Shown here one piece after another: positions 35,017-45,050 of a stretch of DNA of 64,000 nucleotides; the first letter of the stretch is position 1, and each line of letters opens with the position of its first letter. The notes under the pieces are model-generated. The model searched no databases, had not been told where the DNA came from, and worked only from the letters and a program-made list of their open reading frames with translations. This DNA comes from Neobacillus mesonae. Lineage in GTDB: Bacteria; Bacillota; Bacilli; Bacillales; Cytobacillaceae. The stretch is taken from contig NZ_KV440949.1 of assembly GCF_001636315.1 (NCBI RefSeq), positions 3,218,973 through 3,282,972 on the forward strand, read 5' to 3'. The position numbers and the translations under genes were made by a program.

Positions 35017-35574
35017 ATGCAAATGATTTCATTTTTGAATGAATTTATCAAACATCCTAGAAGTATGGGGGCGGTGGCTCCTAGCTCTAAGAAATTGGCA
35101 AGGAAAATGGTGGATGTAATTAATTTTAATAAAGCGAAAACGATTGTAGAATTAGGCCCTGGGACAGGTTCGTTCACAAAGGAAATTATGAAATGGAAAA
35201 AGAAGAGCACCCTATTAATTCTTATTGAAATTAATGAAACGTTTGTCAGACGCCTGCGGAAGGAATACGCAAATGATACAAGTGTCCATGTTATTCACGG
35301 GTCCGCAGAAAATATAAGGAAATATCTAGGTGAGCTAAATCTGGCTGCAACCGATTATGTACTATCCGGATTGCCATTTACATCTTTACCATCCGGTGTA
35401 TCCAAACGAATTTTACAAAACGTCAGAAATTCACTAACACCTAGGGGGAAGTTTATAACCTTCCAATATTCATTAGTGAAAAAAACATTTATCCAAAAGT
35501 ATTTTCCGAGCATAAGAGCTAAAAAGGTATGGCTCAATCTTCCGCCTGCCTATGTACTATCCTGCAATAAATAG
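35017..35574 (+). CDS. Class I SAM-dependent methyltransferase (phospholipid N-methyltransferase/RrmA-like)
   Basis: 185 aa. Motif I IVELGPGTGSFTKEI binds SAM; the acidic motif II is LILIEIN; LSGLPFTSLP corresponds to motif IV. The N-terminus FLNEFIKHPRSMGAVAPSSK, with its PRSxGAxxPSS signature, is typical of the COG3963 phospholipid N-methyltransferase (PmtA-like) group, and the C-terminus LNLPPAYVLSC fits. It may methylate phosphatidylethanolamine or act on rRNA/small molecules. ATG with TGAGGTG upstream. Monocistronic. Confidence 0.8.
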   Translation: MQMISFLNEFIKHPRSMGAVAPSSKKLARKMVDVINFNKAKTIVELGPGTGSFTKEIMKWKKKSTLLILIEINETFVRRLRKEYANDTSVHVIHGSAENIRKYLGELNLAATDYVLSGLPFTSLPSGVSKRILQNVRNSLTPRGKFITFQYSLVKKTFIQKYFPSIRAKKVWLNLPPAYVLSCNK

Positions 35575-35622
35575 TGGAAGCACAAGAATTCGTCTCCTGT
35601 GCTTCACGCAAACCTTTTAAGC

Positions 35623-35832
35623 CTATTTTACTAACTGCCAGCGATGTTGACGATTCCTGGTTTTCTTTTTGCCTTTATGTTCAATTGTTACTGTGTATGG
35701 TTTTAATTCAGGTAATTTCTCCCCTTTCTTGACCTCTACACGCTGAGCCCTTTTCACTTCGCCGCCGCCATGTCCTACTTCAATGTAAGTTCCGGAAAGA
35801 GTTGCGGTTTCCCCTGATTTTAATGTCAGCAC
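35623..35832 (-). CDS. YjzC-like small protein (69 aa)
   Basis: Begins at GTG 35832 with AAAGGGGAG and 7-8 nt spacing. MLTLKSGETATLSGTYIEVG, then an R-V-x-V-KKGEKLPEL segment and a strongly basic tail (KGKKKTRNRQHRWQ). The GTYIEVG...V...KGEKLP layout resembles the small Bacillus YjzC family. No known activity. Compact, basic, possibly nucleic-acid-associated (inference). Confidence 0.65.
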   Translation of the reverse strand: MLTLKSGETATLSGTYIEVGHGGGEVKRAQRVEVKKGEKLPELKPYTVTIEHKGKKKTRNRQHRWQLVK

Positions 35833-35944
35833 AAATAAACTCCCCTTTATTCTAATTTGTTTACTCCATAAATATATAGCTGGTAAATCGGAATTATGAG
35901 AGAAAATAAGGCTTCATTTGTGGACAATTCGTCCTTCGTCAATT

Positions 35945-36005
35945 GAGACATGGGGACGAAATAGTTAGATACCTGAATGAAGCACAAGAACCGTCCCCGT
36001 GTCTC
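35945..36005. repeat. GGGGACGGTTCT-family palindromic element, diverged centre
   Basis: GAGACATGGGGACG (35945-35958) and CGTCCCCGTGTCTC (35992-36005) are near-perfect outer arms. AGAACC is present only on the right. Confidence 0.7.
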
Positions 36006-36081
36006 ACCCGTGTCACATTAAGAAGGATTTTCTCTTCGAATGGCGAAATATATGGTGATGAATGTTGAAAGGGGAATTTTT

Positions 36082-37467
36082 ATGTCGATGGGAGCTTTGG
36101 TTGTTTTTTCGAGTGATTTGCGTTTTCAATCTGATGGTAAGGTGAAACAGTTTGTGGAGAATTGTTCAGCAGCTTTTACTACGTTGTTTCTTGATGGTGA
36201 ATTAGTTGTTGCTGTGAAGGAGTGTGAGGAAGAGAAAAAGTCGTATGAAACGATTAGAATGACTGCAGGAGCGATTGCCCGTGAATTATGTAATCGTAAA
36301 GTAGAAAAAGCCGTCATTCAAGTGGAAGATTTGACGAAGGAATTCTCAAATTTAGACGCAGGAAAGTCTGTAGCGGCTTTTGTTGAAGGCTGGCATTTGG
36401 GTTCATATAAATTTATTACATACAAATCAGAAGAATGTGCTTTTAAAACAGAATTGCAGGTCAGAGGCGGAGCGGATGTTAAATCATCTATTGAGGCTGG
36501 GCAAATCCGTGCTGCGGCAGCCGCATTTTCCCGCGATTTAATGAATGAAGTTCCAAATGTGTTGAATCCAGAGACCTTCCCGGCCATGTTAACAGAGGAA
36601 TTTGCGGGTACAGATGTCAAAGTAAATGTATTTCATAAAGAGAAGCTGGAGGAGCTGGAAATGAACGGCGTCTTAACGGTAGGGCGCGGCAGTAAATACA
36701 AGCCGGCCTTTGTTGAGCTTGTATACCAGACTGATGGGTCAAAGCCGCTGGTTGCTCTTGTTGGCAAAGGGGTAACGTTTGATACAGGCGGAATTAGTTT
36801 AAAAAGCGGCAGGGATTTAAGTGATATGCGCATGGATATGGGCGGAGCAGCCGCCGTTACCGGTGCGGTAAAACTTTTATCAGCAATACAAGCGAAAGTA
36901 AATGTTGTGGCCCTTATTCCAATCGTTGAAAATTCACCTGATAATACTTCGGTGCTCCCAGGTGAAATTATTCGTTATAAAAATGGCAAAACGGTTCAGG
37001 TCGGCAACACGGATGCGGAAGGACGCTTAATTTTAGCTGACGGTTTAATACGTGCAGGTGAATGGAATGCTCAATACGTTGTTGATATCGCAACATTAAC
37101 TGGAGCCATTCATAATGCCCTTGGTTCAAAAATGGCAGGGGTTTTCGGTGATGAACAACTGTCGTTTGAAATGAAACAAATCGGCCGGGAAAATGGCGAT
37201 TTTATTTGGCCGATGCCGTTAGTTGATGAATATGAGAAATATTTAAAAAGTGATTATGCTGATTTTTGCAATATCAGCTCCAAAGGAGAAGCAGGGTCGA
37301 TCACAGCGGGACTATTCCTGCGCCGCTTCGTGCCTGAATCCTGCCGCTGGCTCCACGTGGACATGGCCGGCGTAATGGAAAGCGAAGAAACGGGATACTA
37401 CCCAAAATCCGCAACAGGCTTCGGCGCCAGACTACTCGCCGATTATGTAACATATGTATCTAAGTAA
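36082..37467 (+). CDS. Leucyl aminopeptidase (M17 family)
   Basis: 461 aa cytosolic dimetal aminopeptidase, usually hexameric. The signature NTDAEGRLILADGLI carries metal ligands. VGKGVTFDTGGISLKSG provides the Lys and Asp ligands, and DIATLTGAIHNALGS and AGSITAGLFLRRFV follow. The N-terminal 150 aa are the diverged M17 macro-like domain. ATG 36082 is set by AAAGGGGA 6 nt upstream; in-frame ATGs at 36040 and 36055 are poorly placed. It processes peptides released by the secreted proteases or during protein turnover. Confidence 0.93.
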   Translation: MSMGALVVFSSDLRFQSDGKVKQFVENCSAAFTTLFLDGELVVAVKECEEEKKSYETIRMTAGAIARELCNRKVEKAVIQVEDLTKEFSNLDAGKSVAAFVEGWHLGSYKFITYKSEECAFKTELQVRGGADVKSSIEAGQIRAAAAAFSRDLMNEVPNVLNPETFPAMLTEEFAGTDVKVNVFHKEKLEELEMNGVLTVGRGSKYKPAFVELVYQTDGSKPLVALVGKGVTFDTGGISLKSGRDLSDMRMDMGGAAAVTGAVKLLSAIQAKVNVVALIPIVENSPDNTSVLPGEIIRYKNGKTVQVGNTDAEGRLILADGLIRAGEWNAQYVVDIATLTGAIHNALGSKMAGVFGDEQLSFEMKQIGRENGDFIWPMPLVDEYEKYLKSDYADFCNISSKGEAGSITAGLFLRRFVPESCRWLHVDMAGVMESEETGYYPKSATGFGARLLADYVTYVSK

Positions 37468-37471
37468 GAGA

Positions 37472-37525
37472 CATGGGGACGGTTCTTCTGCTTCATTGAA
37501 AGGAAGCAGGAGAACCGTCCCCATG
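37472..37525. repeat. Complete GGGGACGGTTCT palindromic element
   Basis: CATGGGGACGGTTCT plus TCTGCTTC (37472-37494) pairs with GAAGCAGG plus AGAACCGTCCCCATG (37503-37525): 23 bp with one mismatch around an 8-nt loop. It lies just 3' of the M17 gene and may act as its terminator. Confidence 0.85.
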
Positions 37526-37605
37526 CTTTATGACCCTGAAATTGCTTTTGGTATTTTGGGTTGATAAACTATTTTTAGGTTAAGCATAAAGAAGGGGAGA
37601 TTTAC

Positions 37606-37986
37606 ATGATCATTAATAAGATTGGAAAAATTACTGTTTATGTAAAAGACCAAGAAGTGGCTAAGGATTTTTGGATAAATAAAGTTGGTTTTGTTTTAAA
37701 AATGGAGCAGCCAATGGGACCGGATTTCTCATGGATTGAAGTCGGACCAAGTGAAGATGAATTTACCACTTTAGTCCTTTATTCTAAGGAAGCAATGGAA
37801 CAGCATGAGCCGTCTAAGGTAGCACATCCATCGATTCTTTTTAGCACTACAGAAATAGAATCAGCGTATAAGAAAATGAAACAAAATGGAGTAAAAGTCG
37901 GTGAAATGCTAAGAATGCCATTTGGCACCATGTTTTCATTTCAAGATCAGGAAGGAAATGAATACTTATTAAGGGAAGACAAATAG
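37606..37986 (+). CDS. VOC/glyoxalase-family protein
   Basis: 126 aa, one vicinal-oxygen-chelate domain made of two βαβββ units ([19 protein letters not shown] and the [20 protein letters not shown] half). The closing [13 protein letters not shown] is the usual glyoxalase/bleomycin-resistance end. ATG preceded by AAGAAGGGGAG. Metal-dependent enzyme or binding protein of unknown substrate; 29 nt upstream of selO and probably cotranscribed with it. Confidence 0.88.
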   Translation: MIINKIGKITVYVKDQEVAKDFWINKVGFVLKMEQPMGPDFSWIEVGPSEDEFTTLVLYSKEAMEQHEPSKVAHPSILFSTTEIESAYKKMKQNGVKVGEMLRMPFGTMFSFQDQEGNEYLLREDK

Positions 37987-38015
37987 AGAAAAATAATAAA
38001 GAGGAAGCTGATACG

Positions 38016-39476
38016 ATGGGAAAAGACCCAGGATGGAACTTTGATAATAGTTATGCCCGTCTGCCGAAATCCTTTTTTTCGAGTCAGAATCCACAGCCTG
38101 TTCGCTCGCCGAAATTAATTATTCTTAATGAACCATTGGCAGCGTCTCTTGGATTTGATCCTGAGTCCTTAAATAGCGAAGAAGGAACAGCAGTTTTTGC
38201 GGGCAATAAAATCCCCGAAGGTGCCTCACTTTTAGCTCAAGCTTACGCAGGGCATCAATTCGGTCATTTTACGATGCTAGGGGACGGCCGAGCAATGCTT
38301 CTTGGCGAACAAATCACCCCTTCAGGCGAACGCTTTGATATTCAGCTGAAAGGTTCAGGTAGAACACCGTACTCACGCGGCGGTGATGGGCGCGCTGCTC
38401 TTGGACCGATGTTGCGTGAATACATCATCAGTGAAGCTATGCATGCGCTTGGCACTCCTACCACCCGAAGCTTGGCGGTGGTAACAACCGGTGAATCCAT
38501 CTACCGTGAAACTGAATTGCCTGGGGCTATTTTGACTAGAATCGCTGCCAGCCATCTACGTGTGGGTACGTTTGAATATGCTAGAAATTGGGGCACAGAC
38601 CAGGATCTTCGGGCTTTGGCTAATTATGCAATAGAACGCCATTATCCTGACATCAACGGTGCCGAGAATCAATATCTGGCATTTCTTCAGGAATTGATCA
38701 AGCGTCAAGCTTCACTGATTGCCAAATGGCAGCTTGTAGGCTTTATCCACGGGGTCATGAACACCGACAACATGACTATTAGCGGGGAAACAATTGATTA
38801 TGGTCCTTGCGCCTTCATGGATACCTATGACCCGGCTACAGTATTCAGTTCGATTGATGTTCAGGGCCGTTATGCTTATGGAAATCAGCCGTATATTGGC
38901 GGCTGGAATCTTGCCCGATTCGCTGAAGCTATCTTGCCGCTGTTGGATGAAGATGAGAAGCAAGCCGTCAAATTAGCTGAGGATGCCATTTCAGAATATG
39001 GTAAGCTGTATCAAGCAAATTGGCTTGTAGGAATGAGGGCAAAATTAGGGTTATTTAATGAAGAAGATGAGGACGAATCTTTAATTGAGGACCTGCTGAA
39101 GTTGATGGAAAAGCACCGTGCAGACTATACCAATACCTTTCGTGCGGTAACCTTTGACAGACATGAGGAAACGGGATTATTAGGCACGGAAGAATTTTCT
39201 CAGTGGCGGGAACGCTGGCAGACCAGACTAAGCAGGCAGGACGAATCAAAAGCAGACTCATATCAGTTAATGAAGAACTCCAACCCTGCTGTTATTCCAA
39301 GAAATCATCGGGTAGAAGAAGCGTTGGAAGCTGCAGTCAATCAAGAGGACTACGGTGTAATGGAACGACTGCTTAATGTTCTTTCAAACCCATACGCACA
39401 CACACCAGAACAGGCCGACTATTGTACGTTACCGGCACCAACAAACCCACCATACCGCACATTCTGCGGAACATAA
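38016..39476 (+). CDS. selO: SelO/YdiU family protein adenylyltransferase (pseudokinase fold)
   Basis: 486 aa, the normal length. [14 protein letters not shown] is the N-terminal signature. [20 protein letters not shown] and [20 protein letters not shown] line the nucleotide pocket; [12 protein letters not shown] carries the metal-binding Asn/Asp residues and [13 protein letters not shown] the activation segment. The family transfers AMP to Ser/Thr/Tyr of redox proteins. ATG follows AGAGGAAG. Downstream of the VOC gene, one likely operon, ending in a long terminator. Confidence 0.95.
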   Translation: MGKDPGWNFDNSYARLPKSFFSSQNPQPVRSPKLIILNEPLAASLGFDPESLNSEEGTAVFAGNKIPEGASLLAQAYAGHQFGHFTMLGDGRAMLLGEQITPSGERFDIQLKGSGRTPYSRGGDGRAALGPMLREYIISEAMHALGTPTTRSLAVVTTGESIYRETELPGAILTRIAASHLRVGTFEYARNWGTDQDLRALANYAIERHYPDINGAENQYLAFLQELIKRQASLIAKWQLVGFIHGVMNTDNMTISGETIDYGPCAFMDTYDPATVFSSIDVQGRYAYGNQPYIGGWNLARFAEAILPLLDEDEKQAVKLAEDAISEYGKLYQANWLVGMRAKLGLFNEEDEDESLIEDLLKLMEKHRADYTNTFRAVTFDRHEETGLLGTEEFSQWRERWQTRLSRQDESKADSYQLMKNSNPAVIPRNHRVEEALEAAVNQEDYGVMERLLNVLSNPYAHTPEQADYCTLPAPTNPPYRTFCGT

Positions 39477-39481
39477 GGACG

Positions 39482-39512
39482 CATGGCGGCGGTTCTCCCG
39501 CTTCATTAGGTG
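39482..39512. repeat. Decayed GGGGACGGTTCT element
   Basis: CATGGCGGCGGTTCTCCCGC followed by TTCATT after the selO stop. It matches the left arm with two changes; the right arm is absent. Confidence 0.5.
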
Positions 39513-39531
39513 CCCTAAATAAAGTTTAACT

Positions 39532-39571
39532 AAAAAAGGCATTTCACTTTTTAGTGAAATGCCTTTTTTAC
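39532..39571. terminator. Terminator after selO
   Basis: AAAAAAGGCATTTCACT / AGTGAAATGCCTTTTTT perfect 17-bp stem, usable on both strands. Confidence 0.9.
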
Positions 39572-39672
39572 CTTATTACAGACAGTTTCCATGTTTGCTT
39601 GCCCCGTTTTGTCCTTAAGAAGCCATATAAAAGACAAATTCCGGCTATACAAGCCTCGTTGTGTCCTTAAGA

Positions 39673-40272
39673 CTAAGCCGTCGCAGTACTTCTTCTCTCA
39701 AGCCACGTAACCCCAAGAAACAATACCCCTAATGCCACTCCGCATCCGATAACAAACCCGCCGCCGTGAATTAGGATTGCGGCAATCCACATGATGCTGA
39801 GAATAAAGTGGGCAGAACGCAATTTCTTTTTCCCTTTTTTATTCCGGTTAAGCAAATACCCATAGCCTGCCAGGAAAAGCAACAGTACCAAAGCGGCCGC
39901 TCCTGTGAGATTATCGGGTTTTTTGAAATCAGTAATTAAATAATAGCCGCCATGTATAACAACAAGCGCCAATGCAGCCCAGCCAAAATAAGTATGAAAG
40001 CTGAATACCTTCTTTGCTGCAATTTTTACGTACTTAAACGGTGATTTTAATTTTTTCTTTAATAAATACCATGAAAAACTAAGCGTCCCAACAATAATCG
40101 CTCCGTTTCCCAATAATTTAAAAATCCCGCCAGCTTCGTCATCATCGCCTTTAAACTTTTCATGATCAAGCTGATGATATAAAGGCTCATAATAAAGATA
40201 AAAAGCCAACAATGCAATGCATATCAGACCTGCTATAATGATAGGAAAATATCCTTGAAGCTTATTTTTCAT
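39673..40272 (-). CDS. Six-helix membrane protein with helix-embedded histidines (cytochrome b561/ferric-reductase-like)
   Basis: 199 aa. Hydrophobic helices lie near 10-27, 52-70, 92-110, 124-142, 155-170 and 172-190. Histidines fall inside or at the ends of helices in SFHTYFGWAALALVVIHGGYY and in SAHFILSIMWIAAILIHGGG, giving two His pairs about 14-17 residues apart, as in b-type haem membrane proteins. This suggests a haem-binding transmembrane redox protein; no cytosolic flavin domain is attached. Start ATG follows an AAGGGAGGATCCCA stretch on the minus strand. Confidence 0.65.
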   Translation of the reverse strand: MKNKLQGYFPIIIAGLICIALLAFYLYYEPLYHQLDHEKFKGDDDEAGGIFKLLGNGAIIVGTLSFSWYLLKKKLKSPFKYVKIAAKKVFSFHTYFGWAALALVVIHGGYYLITDFKKPDNLTGAAALVLLLFLAGYGYLLNRNKKGKKKLRSAHFILSIMWIAAILIHGGGFVIGCGVALGVLFLGVTWLERRSTATA

Positions 40273-40379
40273 TGGGATCCTCCCTTATATCTTTAGTATT
40301 AACCATAACTATAAAGGAGAATCCTTAATATTTTCTTAAGCTGACATTAAAAGGTGAGGAAACACGAGACCCGCTCTAT

Positions 40380-41444
40380 TTACCGCAATAATTCCCTAAG
40401 CACATCTTCCAGCACCGTCTCCTCGGAAACAAGCCATTTTTCCGAAATCTCCCGATAGATACACTTGCCGCTTTCTAAGTAGCTATAGATAATTTGCGCT
40501 TCATCGATTTCTTCTTTACTGACTGTGTTTGGTAAACTTGGATCATCAGCCGTCAACCGATCTTTCAAATGTACCTTGATTGTGGGAATCAGTTCCTCAA
40601 CATTTCCAAGCTCATATTTTTGACCAAATAAAATCTTGCTTCTTTTAATAAGAAATAGTTTAAACGAACGATCGGTTAAAAATTCAACCATCACAATGGT
40701 CTTATTTTCTTCCGTAAACTCAATGACCTTTTCCTTGTAAAGCAAAGAATGGATGGCTTCCAAAAAGTTGCGGTACTTTGCTGCGGTTTCGAACTCGAAA
40801 TTCTCGGCAGCATGCAGCATTTTTTGTTTCATTCCCTCGAGAATCTCCAAATCTTCGCCTGTTAATAACGCAATGATCTTGTTAATCATCATCTTATACT
40901 GTCCGGCCGCAGAATCACCGAGACAAATACCCATGCATAAGCCCAAGGAATAGTTCAAGCAGGGGGAATGTGTTTTAGAAGAGCTGCTGCATAGAATTTT
41001 GCAAAACTCTTTTAATCCAACAACAGCCATTTCCACCGTATTTCTATTCTTAAAAGGGCCAAATCTCAAGCAATCTTTATTTGCGCAGGGGCCATTGGAC
41101 ACTTCAATCCTTGGATAGTTGTCCTCCATATGGACGTTGATAAAAGCATAAAGCTGCGGATTCTTCATTTGCCGATTAAAAAATGGCTTTATTTCATGGA
41201 TAAGGCGGCATTCCAGCATGAAGGCTTCAAATTCGGTATCCGTTAGAATCACATCAAAATCTTTTATATTTTGTCTCAACTTTTCTACCTTTTTCGAATG
41301 GGCCTGCGAATTTTGAAAATAAGACTGGACCCGCCGCTTAAGATTCTTCGCCTTTCCCACATAGATGACGCTGCCATTAGCATCCTTCATAAGATAAACT
41401 CCGGGTGATAAGGGAAGCGCCTGTACCTTTTCTTTTAAAAACAT
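40380..41444 (-). CDS. Half-length UvrC homologue (GIY-YIG nuclease plus UVR, Cho-like)
   Basis: 354 aa. The GIY-YIG nuclease domain is at 14-95 (PGVYLMKDANGSVIYVGKAK, then LKRRVQSYF). A UvrC middle region follows with RFGPFKNRNTVE and the Cys-rich PCLNYSLGLCMGIC. A UVR/UvrB-binding hairpin (MLHAAENFEFETAAKYRNFL, about 205-225) comes next. The RNase H-like and helix-hairpin-helix domains that make the 5' incision in full UvrC (about 590 aa) are absent. The architecture parallels E. coli Cho, which makes only the 3' incision. Probably an auxiliary nucleotide-excision nuclease. Confidence 0.85.
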   Translation of the reverse strand: MFLKEKVQALPLSPGVYLMKDANGSVIYVGKAKNLKRRVQSYFQNSQAHSKKVEKLRQNIKDFDVILTDTEFEAFMLECRLIHEIKPFFNRQMKNPQLYAFINVHMEDNYPRIEVSNGPCANKDCLRFGPFKNRNTVEMAVVGLKEFCKILCSSSSKTHSPCLNYSLGLCMGICLGDSAAGQYKMMINKIIALLTGEDLEILEGMKQKMLHAAENFEFETAAKYRNFLEAIHSLLYKEKVIEFTEENKTIVMVEFLTDRSFKLFLIKRSKILFGQKYELGNVEELIPTIKVHLKDRLTADDPSLPNTVSKEEIDEAQIIYSYLESGKCIYREISEKWLVSEETVLEDVLRELLR

Positions 41445-41470
41445 ATAAATCGCGCCTCTACTAAAATGAT

Positions 41471-41953
41471 TTATAACAATTTTAGCACATCTGCTTCGAT
41501 TTTCTTCGGATCCGTTGTCGGGGCGTAACGCTCGGCAACCTGCCCATTACGGTCGATTAAAAACTTGGTAAAGTTCCATTTTATTTTACTCGAAAGAATG
41601 CCCTTTTTCTGTTCAGTTAAAAATTTGAACAGCGGGTCAGCATCTCTTCCATTTACATCAATTTTGGCAAACATAGGAAAGGTAACACCATAGTTTACCT
41701 GACAAAACTCGGTGGTTTCCTTGATGTTTTCAAACTCCTGATTATTGAATTGTGCGCACGGAAATCCAAGGACCATCAAACCTTGTTCTTTATATTGTTC
41801 ATATAATTGTTGCAGCCCTTTAAACTGTGGGGTGAATCCACATTTGCTGGCGGTATTGACGATGACGAGCACCTTTCCTTCATAGTCTCTTAAATCTTTC
41901 TTTGCACCGTCAGGCGTTTTTACTGAAAAATCATATACCGTACTCACAATCAA
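41471..41953 (-). CDS. Glutathione peroxidase-family thiol peroxidase (BsaA-like)
   Basis: 160 aa thioredoxin-fold peroxidase. The peroxidatic residue is a cysteine, not selenocysteine ([12 protein letters not shown]38). The supporting Gln is in [11 protein letters not shown] and the Trp/Asn pair in [10 protein letters not shown]. In Bacillus such enzymes use thioredoxin or bacillithiol rather than glutathione. ATG 41953 is preceded by a GGGGG-containing site. 26 nt from the UvrC-like gene on the same strand, perhaps a small stress operon. Confidence 0.92.
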   Translation of the reverse strand: MIVSTVYDFSVKTPDGAKKDLRDYEGKVLVIVNTASKCGFTPQFKGLQQLYEQYKEQGLMVLGFPCAQFNNQEFENIKETTEFCQVNYGVTFPMFAKIDVNGRDADPLFKFLTEQKKGILSSKIKWNFTKFLIDRNGQVAERYAPTTDPKKIEADVLKLL

Positions 41954-42196
41954 ATCCCCCTAACGTCTAATTAAAATGGATTATACCATTTCGGATGGAA
42001 ATAATCCTTCCATTAGGTGCCTCCATGGCCCATGGAACACCTTTTCAATAAACCTATTAATCCTTTTGGACTAGTTCTTGAATAGGTCTTAACTCCTGTT
42101 TTGATATTTTGGATAAAATTTATAAGAATTTCGAATATTCAATTATATAATAGGTATTGGTGTGAACCATTATTAATAGAAAAAGGGGGAAAAATC

Positions 42197-44098
42197 GTGA
42201 GGAAAAAGGTCTTATCCGCAGGTTTGTGCTCTGTTCTTTCACTATCATTACTGGCAAGCGCAAATCCATGGACGGTAAATGCTGAAGGTAAGCAGAGTCA
42301 GGCAGTCCAATCTTATGTCACTGGAAAGGGGACGGAATGGAAGGGAATCCCGCTTAACGGGTTAATACCGGAAACAGCCTCAGACGCTACAAAAATTGAA
42401 CTGGAAAATGGCATGACGAAACCGATTTACTCTACCGATGATGCGATTGTAGAAAACTTGTTTGTCGAAACAGAGATTGATAGTGATAGAGATGGTAAGC
42501 GCGACCGTGTTTCGATTAAAGTCTATCGTCCGAAAACAGATCAGGGTGTTAAGGTGCCTGTCATTTATGAGATGAGTCCGTATCGCTCCGGTATTCTAAA
42601 TGTTCCTGTCTTTAATGTCGATGTTGACTTAAATCCTGTTTCTCATCCCGGCAACGGCTTTGGCCGCGGCGGCAAGCCGTATGCTCTTGCAGAAGGACAA
42701 GCTGCCAATCTAGGTTCATTAGGAAATTACTATGTCCCTCGTGGCTATGGTGTCATTCTTGCAGAAAGTATCGGGACGGGGAAATCCGATGGCTGTCCGA
42801 CAACAGGCGACGAACGGGAAATACTTGGGACAAAAGCTGTTATTGATTGGTTGAACGGCCGTGCGAAGGCGTTTACCGGGGATGGAAAAGAGGTCGCCGC
42901 CGATTGGTCGACTGGGAATGTCGGGATGACTGGCACTTCTTACAATGGAACATTGCCAAATGCTGTAGCGGCAACTGGTGTTGACGGCTTGAAGACTATT
43001 ATTCCAGTAGCGGCTATCAGCAGCTGGTATGACTATTACCGTGCTAACGGAGCCGTTATCGCCCCAGGCGGATACCAAGGTGAAGACACAGATAATATGG
43101 CGGAAGCAGTATTAACGCGCATAAATCCGCAGGTTTGTAAAGATGTTATTGCCGAGCTTAAACGTGATCAAGATCGTGAAACAGGGGATTACAGCGAGTT
43201 TTGGGCACACCGTGATTATGTAAAGGATGCTGATAAAATAAAGGCAAGTGTCCTTGTTGTCCACGGGCTGAATGACTGGAACGTGAAGACGAAGCAGTTT
43301 GCCCAGTGGTGGGAAGCATTAGGGGAAAATAATGTCCCTCGCCGATTATGGCTGCATCAGGGCGGACATTCAGGCCCGTCCGGAAATAACTGGCCGCAAT
43401 TACAAAATAAATGGTTTGACTATTACCTATACGGGATAGAAAACGGCGTTATGACTGAGCCGGCAGTTGATATCCAACGTGAAGATAGATCATGGACTAA
43501 GGAAGCAAGCTGGCCTGCACCAGGCACTGTTTCTACAAAACTTCATTTAACGGGCACCGGAAATGATTTAGGGGCAATGGTTTTAAATCCGGTTCCAAAT
43601 CAGCCGCACAATAATCAAACGATTATTGATGCTCCGAAAACAAAGGCAAATACATTAATAGCCAATCCGGATTCAAATTCCCCGAACCGCCTAGCCTATT
43701 TAACACAGGAATTAACCGGGGATGTTCGGATCAGCGGAACACCTAAAGTGAGTATTCGTGCCAGCATTGACCGTCCAGTTGCGAACTTAACAGCCTTGCT
43801 CGTGGACTATAGCAGCGGAAATCCTGTCATAGTTTCACGCGGCTGGGTCGATCCGCAAAACCTCCATTCGGCTGATCGTTCGGAATCACTTGTGCCGGGA
43901 AGAGATTACACCTTCGAGTGGGCAATGGAGCCGAAGGACTATATCTTTAAAGCCGGACACCGTATCGGCGTTGTTTTGATCTCCAGCGATTTTGATTACA
44001 CCATCCGCCCTGAAGCAGGTACAAAAATTACTGTGATTCCAACACGGAGCGAAATTACATTGCCAATCGTTGGCGGAAAGAACGCCTTTAATCAATAA
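42197..44098 (+). CDS. Secreted X-Pro dipeptidyl-peptidase (S15 / CocE-NonD family)
   Basis: 633 aa exported serine peptidase. Signal peptide: RKKVLSAGLCSVLSLSLLAS with cleavage near VNAEG. Alpha/beta-hydrolase triad: S248 in GTSYNG, D360 in HGLNDWN and H391 in QGGHSG. The C-terminal jelly-roll (FDYTIRPEAG) is that of PepX_C. It releases X-Pro dipeptides from proline-rich peptides. The GTG at 42197 has AAGGGGG 6 nt upstream and starts exactly at the signal peptide; the frame's ATG at 42101 is not supported. Its terminator was split by an IS3-family insertion. Confidence 0.92.
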   Translation: MRKKVLSAGLCSVLSLSLLASANPWTVNAEGKQSQAVQSYVTGKGTEWKGIPLNGLIPETASDATKIELENGMTKPIYSTDDAIVENLFVETEIDSDRDGKRDRVSIKVYRPKTDQGVKVPVIYEMSPYRSGILNVPVFNVDVDLNPVSHPGNGFGRGGKPYALAEGQAANLGSLGNYYVPRGYGVILAESIGTGKSDGCPTTGDEREILGTKAVIDWLNGRAKAFTGDGKEVAADWSTGNVGMTGTSYNGTLPNAVAATGVDGLKTIIPVAAISSWYDYYRANGAVIAPGGYQGEDTDNMAEAVLTRINPQVCKDVIAELKRDQDRETGDYSEFWAHRDYVKDADKIKASVLVVHGLNDWNVKTKQFAQWWEALGENNVPRRLWLHQGGHSGPSGNNWPQLQNKWFDYYLYGIENGVMTEPAVDIQREDRSWTKEASWPAPGTVSTKLHLTGTGNDLGAMVLNPVPNQPHNNQTIIDAPKTKANTLIANPDSNSPNRLAYLTQELTGDVRISGTPKVSIRASIDRPVANLTALLVDYSSGNPVIVSRGWVDPQNLHSADRSESLVPGRDYTFEWAMEPKDYIFKAGHRIGVVLISSDFDYTIRPEAGTKITVIPTRSEITLPIVGGKNAFNQ

Positions 44099-44173
44099 TT
44101 ATTTAGAATACCAGTCTATTAAAAGGAGCCTTTTTCCATTATGATCTGAACCCAAAAAGTTAGACACTGAAAT

Positions 44174-45050
44174 TTAGGCAGCTACCTGGGCATGAGTTCG
44201 GTATAGAACCGGACTCATGCCTTTTAATTTTGCCTTAATCCGTTTGTGATTATAGTAATAAATATATTTCTCTAATTCTACTTTAAAATGCTGCATACTC
44301 TCAAATTCTTTTAAATAGAGTAATTCAGACTTTAATAAGCCAAAGAAATTCTCCATGACTGCGTTATCTAAACAATTCCCCTTACGTGACATACTCTGAG
44401 TAATCCCACGTTCTTTTAAAGCATGTTGGTACTGCTTCATTTGATAATGCCAACCTTGATCAGAATGGAGGATGGGGGTGTCTCCGTCATTTAGACGTTT
44501 AAAAGCTTTATCCAGCATTTTTGAAACAAGTGGATAAACAGGACGCTTTTCTGTGTTAAAAGCGATGATTTCCCCGTTGTATAAATCTAGAATGGTGGAT
44601 AAATATAGCTTCTCTCCATGTAGGTGGAATTCTGTTACATCCGTTACCCACTTCTCATTAGGCTTTGATGCTTTAAATTCACGCTCCAAAATATTAGGGG
44701 CAATTTTACCTACTTGCCCACGGTATGAACGATATTTTTTCATGCGTACAAGACATTTTAATCCCATTTCATTCATCAGGCGGCGAACAGTTTTATGATT
44801 AATTTGTAATCCTTGATTACGTAATTCCAACGTGATACGACGATATCCATATCGTCCTTGATGTTCCTCAAAAATATGATTAATTAGTTCTTTGACTTCC
44901 TTATATTTATCTGGACGATTCATTTGTTTAATCCAGTAATAATAGGTACTACGCGCAATACCAGCGACCTTTACTAGATCGATAACTTTAAATTCATGCC
45001 TTAATTCATATATTACTTGCGCTTTGTCTTGTTCCGTAATTTTTCTTTTT
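44174..45050 (-). CDS. IS3-family transposase OrfB (integrase catalytic domain, via frameshift)
   Basis: Read as an OrfAB fusion after a -1 slip on the A-rich AAAAAG stretch near 45040-45051; the upstream end given is the slip region, and the first ATG in this frame is at 44923. The rve core contains the DDE triad: Asp in WVTDVTEFH, Asp in LHSDQGWHY and Glu in [11 protein letters not shown], with exactly 35 residues between the second Asp and the Glu. The helix-turn-helix_21 part includes IARSTYYYW and [15 protein letters not shown]. Catalyses copy-out paste-in transposition. Confidence 0.9.
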
